Shown piece by piece: positions 23,347 through 28,490 of a DNA stretch of 28,490 nucleotides. Numbering within the stretch: the first letter of the stretch is position 1; each line of letters begins with the position of its first letter. The notes under the pieces were generated by a model. That model was not told the origin of the DNA. It did no database searches and saw only the letters and a list, made by a program, of their open reading frames with translations. Source of the stretch: RGIG3102 sp964507095 (lineage in GTDB: Bacteria > Bacillota > Clostridia > Oscillospirales > Ruminococcaceae); NCBI GenBank assembly GCA_964507095.1, contig CAZDOS010000020.1, positions 1 through 28,490 on the forward strand. The letters run 5' to 3'. The translations under genes were made by a program, and so were the position numbers.

Positions 23347-24771
23347 ATGCTCAACAAGAAGATAATGGCGGCAAGCCTTTCGATAGCGATGCTCATTTCG
23401 CTCGCGGGATGCTCCGGCGGAACGAGTTCGCGGCAGCAGGAAGAGGACAGCATTCAGCGGACAGAACAGACCGACGCCCAGAATGAGATAGAGATAAATG
23501 AGACTGTAGACAACCGGGAAGACGGTGAACATGCAATAGAAGCTGACGGAGTCACGCGGAGCTATTCAAACGTCATGGTCACAAAGACGGGAGAAGCCAG
23601 CGGAGATGAGGCTGATTTCTACGGAGCCAATTCGGCGATATTTGCGACGAACGGCCGGACCCTGGACCTCAGTGAGATCATCGTCAAAACCAACGGCACG
23701 CACGCAAACCGGATATTCTCTTACGGTGAGGGAACGACGGTAACTGTCTCGGATTCAGTGATCGAGACAAGCGGCAACTGCTCAGGCGGCATCATGACCA
23801 CAGGAGGCGGTACAATGATCGCCAATGACCTGTCAGTTCATACCACCGGAAATTCTTCACGGGCGATACGTTCCGACAGAGGCGGCGGCACAGTGACTGT
23901 CACCGGCGGTAGCTATACCACGGACGGAGTCGGTTCGCCTGCAATCTATTCAACGGCAGACATCACCGTGAATGAGGCGTCTCTGACAAGCACCTCTTCA
24001 CAGGGAGTTGTCGTTGAGGGCAAGAACAGCGTGACTCTGAATAACGTGACGCTTTCAGCCACAAACAATTCCAAGAACTCTGATAAGAGCGACTGGTATC
24101 AGGCAGTAATGCTATATCAGTCGATGTCAGGGGACGCGCGGGACGGAACATCGTCATTCTCAATGACAGGCGGAAGTCTTGACAACTATAACGGAGACAT
24201 ATTCTTTGTAAACAACACCGTTGCAGTGATCGACCTCAACAACGCCAGGATAACCAACCACGATCCTGACGGAGTCTTCCTCAGGGCGCGGGCAGCAGGA
24301 TGGGGAAACGAAGGCAGCAACGGCGGACAGGTCACACTGACGGCAAAGCACCAGAACATAAACGGCAATATCCTGGTGGACGGTGTATCCAACCTGAATC
24401 TATACCTGGATGAAAGCAGCGTTTTCGAAGGAGCCATCAATCCGGACGGTGAGGAAGGTGATGTATATGTCGAGATAAGCGGATCAGCTGTCTGGAAGCT
24501 GACAGGAGATTCATACATCACATCCCTGACCTGCTCACGGGATTCGATAGATCTGAACGGCTACAAGCTGTACATAGACGGAGAGGAGTACCGGGAAGGA
24601 AGCACAATGAACGGAGAAGCAATTGAAACAGTTGTATATTCCTCTTCTCACGGCACAGATATGTCACCTCCTGACGGACAAGGCGGACCTGGTGGAGACA
24701 AGCCTGACGGCGACCCTCCTCAGATGCCTGGTGGAGGACAGCCTCCCGAGAAGCCTTCCGGAGAAGACTGA
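23347..24771 (+). CDS. Beta-helix surface lipoprotein
   Basis: A 474-residue protein with a lipoprotein signal: KK, a hydrophobic core and the lipobox LAGC with Cys22. After a Gln/Glu-rich linker, residues ~70-400 are a series of short Thr/Ser/Gly-rich strands with turns (for example TVTVSDSVIETSGN, TVTVTGGSYTTDG, NSVTLNNVTLSATNN), the pattern of a right-handed parallel beta-helix. The C-terminal ~35 residues are Gly/Pro/Asp-rich and probably disordered. Similar clostridial proteins are surface proteins, some annotated as adhesin- or lyase-like; no catalytic site is apparent. The ATG at 23347 has GGAAGGAG seven bases upstream and gives a proper signal peptide, unlike the earlier start at 23326. 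Confidence 0.85.
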   Translation: MLNKKIMAASLSIAMLISLAGCSGGTSSRQQEEDSIQRTEQTDAQNEIEINETVDNREDGEHAIEADGVTRSYSNVMVTKTGEASGDEADFYGANSAIFATNGRTLDLSEIIVKTNGTHANRIFSYGEGTTVTVSDSVIETSGNCSGGIMTTGGGTMIANDLSVHTTGNSSRAIRSDRGGGTVTVTGGSYTTDGVGSPAIYSTADITVNEASLTSTSSQGVVVEGKNSVTLNNVTLSATNNSKNSDKSDWYQAVMLYQSMSGDARDGTSSFSMTGGSLDNYNGDIFFVNNTVAVIDLNNARITNHDPDGVFLRARAAGWGNEGSNGGQVTLTAKHQNINGNILVDGVSNLNLYLDESSVFEGAINPDGEEGDVYVEISGSAVWKLTGDSYITSLTCSRDSIDLNGYKLYIDGEEYREGSTMNGEAIETVVYSSSHGTDMSPPDGQGGPGGDKPDGDPPQMPGGGQPPEKPSGED

Positions 24772-24799
24772 AAAGATCATAAGTATATGCAAAATGAAA

Positions 24800-24822
24800 G
24801 GGACGGACTAAATGCCCGTCCC
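24800..24822. terminator. Weak bidirectional terminator between convergent genes
   Basis: A 7-bp stem GGGACGG / CCGTCCC with a 9-base loop sits between the stops of the lipoprotein and TerD-fusion genes. T-rich tails are present on both sides (ATTATGTTTT on plus; TTTCATTTT on minus). Confidence 0.55.
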
Positions 24823-24916
24823 ATTATGTTTTGCTCTTATCCTAATTGATATGCGTTCCCGAAGGAACAGTCAATTGTTTCTTATGACTTATCACAATAC
24901 TTTACAGTTCTGTTCA

Positions 24917-27331
24917 TCACAGGGACATGAACTCTCCGAGCCATATGTCCTGGTCCTTGCAGGTGATGACTCTCCTATCTTCCTTCTTTTCTTCTGGAAT
25001 CTCGATGCAGAATATCGTGTCGGCATCCATAGCGTCATCGGTAATCTCGCAACCGTTGCTTTCAGCTATGAGCCGAGCCATCTCATGCATATTCATCATA
25101 TCGCCCTTGGCATATCTGTCCAGGAGTATGCCTGCCGAGGCAAGGACATTTGAAGAATTGCTTGACATCACAGCTCTCTGATCCGGAGAGTCCGTCCAGA
25201 TCACTTCTTCGCTTTCAAGATCAAAGATGACAAGTGTAAGTCCTTTACAGTTTCCTGAAGAGAGGGAGCTGGTCTGTTTAACGGCTCTTACATCGAAAAG
25301 ATCCGATCTGTCGAGCTCGTCTCTCTCCATCCAGCCTCCGAGGCAAGGCATGTCCCTGAAGGCGATGCCGGTAAAGGAGTTGACATATATCCGGATGATA
25401 TCGGCATTCTTCTTTGCCCTTTCGACATCGATGTCTATGAATTCGGCTACGCCTTTTCCTCCGAATTCGCCTCCGTCGGTGATATCACCGGAGTGAATTA
25501 TCGATTGGTCATCATTCTTTAGTCCGTTCCAGTAGGAAACTGATCCTGTGGCGATGAGCGAACCGTCCTTTGCCCACTTATACAGATTGGCTGAAAGGTC
25601 AAGGTCGATTCTATCTTCGGCAGTATTTGTCCACCAAATGAAGAAGCGCATGTCTTTGGCAGAGCCGTCACTGTTCCTTTCGATAGGAAGTCTTGAGCCT
25701 CTTGGATATGAATTGGCAGAGCCGGTCTTGTCTGAGACTTCCGTAGGAAGAGGTATCCTGATAAGCTCCGGGTCGATGTATATCTTTCCCAGAGGCTCTT
25801 CCTTTTTGAGCCTGGAAATAAGCACGTTCTTTGCAATGCCGACGAGCTGTGAGACCACTGCGCCTGGAAGGACAGACCAGTCTCTTTCATCGACTATGAG
25901 CTTGCCCTTTACACTATGTACAGGGAGCCTGTCAGCTCTTGTACGGCTCCTGAGATAGCCGATGAGCCTGATGATGTCTTCGCCTCTCGCCTTGGAAAGC
26001 ACTTCGGCAAAGGCTACAACGAATTCGTCATGGAAAGTAAGTCGCTTATCCTCGTCAGCAATATCCAGTGTGAGCAGTCTGTTTACATTCTTGATGAATT
26101 CGCCCGGTCTTGACTTATACAGCGAGATAAGGTCAGAGTAACGCTCCTCGATTATTGCTTTGTCGATCCTCGAGTAGAAAGTATCAAGGCGTTCGTTTGA
26201 AAGAAGCTTGTCTACTACCTTCTTAAGGTGAACAGCATCGGTGAATTCTCCGGTATGAAGGAATCTGAACAACTTCTTGAAGGCTGTCTTTTCCCTCGCA
26301 ACATCCTCTTCAAGGTTCTTCTGGCCATCAAGGCCGTATATGATGAATCTTCTCAGCGATCTCGGCATGGTGCCGACCTTTACCTTGTTATCCCCGGATG
26401 TGCTCTCGGGAACGAGAGCAAGCACGTTTCCGTCCATCTTACCGGTCTTCTTAGCCAGCTCGTACATCTGGGCAATCTTCAGATAGTCACCTGTGATGAG
26501 CGCAGGGAAGGAGTCCGTCGGCTTACCGGTCTGCAGTGCCTTGAGGTACAGGAACCGCAGCACCTGTCGATTATCTATATCTGTGGCATAGGCGGTCCAG
26601 TCACTTACCGCGTCTGTGAAAGTATTGATTATATTGTCAGTATCGGGTACAGAAGGAGTTAGCTTTGTCTTTATGGTGTTCCTGAACACATCGACCGAAA
26701 GTGAAAGGATCTTTTCCTTATCGTTTCTGTCAACAGTCGAGAGGACCTTAAGAGGATGCTCCTCAAGGCTCTTGATGCCCTTTTTGAGAGGAACGATCGT
26801 CAGGTCCTTTACAGGCACGACAAGGGCTATATTTGAATCAAGCTGCTTTATCGTCGCTTCGTCTCCTGATACTTCCTTTACTACATATGCCTTGCTCTGA
26901 TTCCTGTATCGTACAGTGTCTCCGATCATGGCACGGCCGCGGTTTCGTGTATATACCTCAACAGTGCCATCCCCGAAGAAATCGTTTACGGCAACGGTAT
27001 AGTAGTGCGTAAGCTGATCGATGAACAGCTCCAGGTCGCTCATGGAGAGCACCTGCTCAGGGAAGTTTGGATAGAAGGGCTCATATACATGGCTGCCGCC
27101 GGTCCATTCGTTCAGGATGGAAGCAGTCTTATAGTACCACTCGGTGATGTCCTCGCTTGAGGCGGTGGAAAGAGTCCGGATGCCTTCCTTGTTAAGTGTA
27201 TACCCGTAATCCGAGAGGTTTGCAACAGCAGAAAGCGCCAGGCGCCCGTTGTCAAATTCGCCTGACGGTACGGTCAGGATATGTCTTGAGTATCTTAGAA
27301 GATCTGCAAGCGATTCATATTTAACTTTCAT
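24917..27331 (-). CDS. Large protein with C-terminal TerD-like domain
   Basis: An 804-residue protein. The C-terminal part (from about residue 555) looks like the TerD tellurite/stress domain: MRFFIWWTN, DRIDLDLSANLY, GSVSYWNGLKNDDQSIIHSGDITDG, then EFIDIDVERAKKNADIIRIYV. TerD domains bind calcium through acidic loops, and several Asp residues lie in the expected places. The first ~550 residues are mostly helical and unfamiliar to me, with one small beta segment (~125-185, AMIGDTVRYRNQSKAYVVKEV). There is no signal peptide or membrane segment. AGGAGG lies eight bases before the ATG. Ter-type proteins are linked to stress and phage resistance. No other ter gene is visible in the window. Confidence 0.75.
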   Translation of the reverse strand: MKVKYESLADLLRYSRHILTVPSGEFDNGRLALSAVANLSDYGYTLNKEGIRTLSTASSEDITEWYYKTASILNEWTGGSHVYEPFYPNFPEQVLSMSDLELFIDQLTHYYTVAVNDFFGDGTVEVYTRNRGRAMIGDTVRYRNQSKAYVVKEVSGDEATIKQLDSNIALVVPVKDLTIVPLKKGIKSLEEHPLKVLSTVDRNDKEKILSLSVDVFRNTIKTKLTPSVPDTDNIINTFTDAVSDWTAYATDIDNRQVLRFLYLKALQTGKPTDSFPALITGDYLKIAQMYELAKKTGKMDGNVLALVPESTSGDNKVKVGTMPRSLRRFIIYGLDGQKNLEEDVAREKTAFKKLFRFLHTGEFTDAVHLKKVVDKLLSNERLDTFYSRIDKAIIEERYSDLISLYKSRPGEFIKNVNRLLTLDIADEDKRLTFHDEFVVAFAEVLSKARGEDIIRLIGYLRSRTRADRLPVHSVKGKLIVDERDWSVLPGAVVSQLVGIAKNVLISRLKKEEPLGKIYIDPELIRIPLPTEVSDKTGSANSYPRGSRLPIERNSDGSAKDMRFFIWWTNTAEDRIDLDLSANLYKWAKDGSLIATGSVSYWNGLKNDDQSIIHSGDITDGGEFGGKGVAEFIDIDVERAKKNADIIRIYVNSFTGIAFRDMPCLGGWMERDELDRSDLFDVRAVKQTSSLSSGNCKGLTLVIFDLESEEVIWTDSPDQRAVMSSNSSNVLASAGILLDRYAKGDMMNMHEMARLIAESNGCEITDDAMDADTIFCIEIPEEKKEDRRVITCKDQDIWLGEFMSL

Positions 27332-27361
27332 ACAAGAAACCTCCTGATCATTTTAGACAAG

Positions 27362-27482
27362 AAAAAAGGAATGGATAGTGATAGAAGAGTTAAACGCAGC
27401 CGAAGCCGCTTCTTAGATCCTGATAGAAGTATCTCCCATCTTATGAGCCGAGCCGTAAGGCACGACCTTTCCTTGCCATTCC
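27362..27482 (-). ncRNA. Candidate structured small RNA or leader upstream of the TerD-fusion gene
   Basis: On the minus strand GGAATGG (27482-27476) pairs perfectly with CCATTCC (27374-27368), and six T follow (27367-27362). The promoter at 27517-27489 would start transcription almost exactly at the first G, so the stem joins the two ends of a ~120-nt RNA. Inside is a GCGGC-TTCG-GCTGC hairpin (27409-27396) with a UUCG tetraloop, and smaller pairings such as GGCA/TGCC and GATA/TATC. It may be an independent RNA or an attenuator/riboswitch-like leader, since the TerD-fusion ATG is about 30 bases past the T-run on the same strand. I do not recognise a known class. Confidence 0.55.
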
Positions 27483-27488
27483 ACCAAT

Positions 27489-27517
27489 ATTATATTCTAT
27501 CCAGAAGTTAAATTCAA
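27489..27517 (-). promoter_or_regulatory. Promoter of the small RNA/TerD-fusion gene
   Basis: On the minus strand TTGAAT (27517-27512) and a perfect TATAAT (27494-27489) are separated by 17 bases. The expected start, near 27482, coincides with the 5' arm of the closing stem. Confidence 0.75.
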
Positions 27518-27540
27518 TCCAAAATCATTATCAAGGGCCC

Positions 27541-27754
27541 TAAACGTGAATTCACATCCACTATATCAATGCTGATTGAAAATGTTAGAACAAACAGAAA
27601 GACGAAAAGGTGAGCGAGAGTAGCACATATGATTTTAGAGAATATTGACAACAATGAAACTTGAATTATTATAAAAGTGTAATCACCAAAAGACCTGACC
27701 TATGTCTACCACCATTGTCATGGCAATATATCAGCCCTCATCTGAGGGTTAATA
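27541..27754. other. A/T-rich intergenic region
   Basis: No gene with a credible start is seen on either strand. A CCCTCA-TC-TGAGGG dyad lies at 27735-27748. The rest is clearly richer in A/T than the neighbouring genes. Confidence 0.4.
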
Positions 27755-27820
27755 TATTGATCAATAATACAACTAATATTTTTACTAATATATTGACAAC
27801 CCTAAAATATATTGTATACA
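27755..27820 (+). promoter_or_regulatory. Promoter and possible operators of the macrodomain gene
   Basis: A perfect -35 TTGACA (27793-27798) is followed after 16 bases by TATACA (27815-27820). A 12-base perfect palindrome TATTGATCAATA lies at 27755-27766. TAATATATTGA occurs twice, at 27750-27760 and 27786-27796, the second copy overlapping the -35 element. A regulator that binds these sites would block the promoter. Confidence 0.6.
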
Positions 27821-27849
27821 TATTATGAGAACATCGAAGGAGGACATAT

Positions 27850-28377
27850 GTGGTGATAAAGATTATCATTGGAGACATTTTTGAATCGAACGCATCCGCA
27901 ATCGTTAATCCTGTCAATTGTGACGGTGCCATGTGCAGGGGACTAAGTGCTCAGTTCAAAGAAAAGTATCCACTCATGTACACGAAGTATATGAACCTCT
28001 GCAGGTCCGGAAGAATAAGGCCGGGAGTGCTGCATTACCACAATACCAACCTGCAGACGATCATCAACTTTCCGACGAAAGACCACTGGCTTGATGATTC
28101 GGAGTATGAATACATCTATAAAGGGTTGGAGTGTTTCAGAAACACCTACAGGGACTTCGGGATCTCTTCAGTCGCATTTCCGGCGCTGGGATGCGGCGAG
28201 GGGAGACTCAAGTGGGCTGACGTCTGCACCATGATGCACCAGGCTCTCAAGGACCTGCCGGTAGACATAGAGATATGGGTCACGAGTGATTACAGACAGA
28301 ACATATACAGACAGCAGAACGGAGACGATGCATCCTGCCTGCAGTTCGTGGACGGAAAGGGGAGATACAGGATATGA
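27850..28377 (+). CDS. DarG-type macrodomain protein (ADP-ribose binding or removal)
   Basis: A 175-residue single macrodomain. The N-terminus IGDIFESNASAIVNPVNCDG and the loop MCRGLSAQFKEKYP match the macrodomain of DarG, the antitoxin that strips ADP-ribose from DNA modified by DarT. INFPTKDHW keeps the lysine that is catalytic in DarG. The loop that usually reads MGxG here reads MCRG. FPALGCGEGRLKW is the second ligand loop. It is shorter than full DarG, having no C-terminal extension, and no DarT-like gene lies upstream. Start: GTG at 27850 (six bases after AAGGAGG), with GTG at 27853 an alternative. The next gene overlaps its stop (ATGA). Confidence 0.85.
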   Translation: MVIKIIIGDIFESNASAIVNPVNCDGAMCRGLSAQFKEKYPLMYTKYMNLCRSGRIRPGVLHYHNTNLQTIINFPTKDHWLDDSEYEYIYKGLECFRNTYRDFGISSVAFPALGCGEGRLKWADVCTMMHQALKDLPVDIEIWVTSDYRQNIYRQQNGDDASCLQFVDGKGRYRI

Positions 28378-28490
28378 TCAGAGAAGAATTGGCAAGAGAT
28401 ATAGTTGAATTTATTGGAGAGGTCTCTGGACTGTCAAATGAAGATGTAGTCTTTATGGTAGACAAGATGGCCAGGAAGCTGAAGATCGTG
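28374..28490 (+). CDS. Start of an unknown gene, cut by the window end
   Basis: The ATG overlaps the macrodomain stop codon (ATGA) and has GGGGAG eight bases upstream. The frame stays open to the end for 39 codons. The visible product begins MIREELARDIVEFIGEVSGL and is helical and charged, with no recognisable motif. It is probably translationally coupled to, and functionally linked with, the macrodomain protein. Confidence 0.65.
   Translation, partial: MIREELARDIVEFIGEVSGLSNEDVVFMVDKMARKLKIV

Noticed and set aside
27738..27932. A 64-codon minus-strand frame across the macrodomain start
   Set aside because: It runs through A/T-rich promoter sequence, overlaps a well-supported gene, and has no ribosome-binding site.
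1..28490. CRISPR arrays and insertion sequences
   Set aside because: No regularly spaced repeats with unique spacers, no transposase-like protein and no terminal inverted repeats with target duplications were found. The only longer repeat is the 39-bp pair around the VOC gene.

Overview
The window looks like accessory DNA of a low-to-mid-GC Gram-positive anaerobe of the Clostridia (roughly half G+C by eye). The evidence is strong AGGAGG-type ribosome binding sites before most genes, heavy use of AGG/AGA and ATA codons, several ferredoxin-type Fe-S enzymes, and gene families typical of Clostridia. I cannot name a species. No integrase, att site, rRNA, complete tRNA or CRISPR array is visible. 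The left end carries conjugation genes, so this is probably part of an integrative conjugative element or another mobile island. Its ends are not in the window.

Layout. 278-3748: conjugation genes (PrgI/VirB3-like membrane protein, VirB4-type ATPase, winged-helix-like protein) in overlapping frames. 3873-9968: an MBL-fold hydrolase, a small unknown protein, a J-domain/TPR protein and an HscC-type Hsp70, closed by a hairpin terminator. 10008-13495: a divergent lipoprotein, a UmuC-like Y-family polymerase with a YolD-like partner, and an unknown protein with its own good promoter. 13513-14880: a reverse transcriptase preceded by a 128-nt leader whose ends form a perfect 11-bp stem. 15250-18697: an unknown protein, a VOC protein between two identical 39-bp repeats, a PreA-like Fe-S enzyme on the minus strand, and a small unknown protein. 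18732-21805: a large structured RNA with tRNA-like D-loop and T-loop motifs, then a Ro60/Rsr protein (TROVE plus vWA) and an unknown acidic-tailed partner. 21980-24771: an Fe-S aldo/keto reductase and a beta-helix surface lipoprotein. 24917-28490: a TerD-domain fusion protein (minus strand) with a promoter-driven, terminator-ended ~120-nt RNA upstream, then a divergent DarG-type macrodomain gene and the start of another gene.

How the parts may work together. The cargo leans toward stress and nucleic-acid quality control: a dedicated Hsp70 with its co-chaperone, error-prone polymerase, Ro60 with a Y RNA, a TerD fusion and an ADP-ribose macrodomain. The two most interesting units are the RT with its closed leader RNA (retron-like in layout, although the RT is not an obvious retron RT) and the Ro60 locus, where the leader folds into a two-part RNA with tRNA mimicry like the YrlA class of bacterial Y RNAs. 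The third RNA, upstream of the TerD fusion, resembles nothing I recognise. All RNA folds were paired by hand and no homology search was run.
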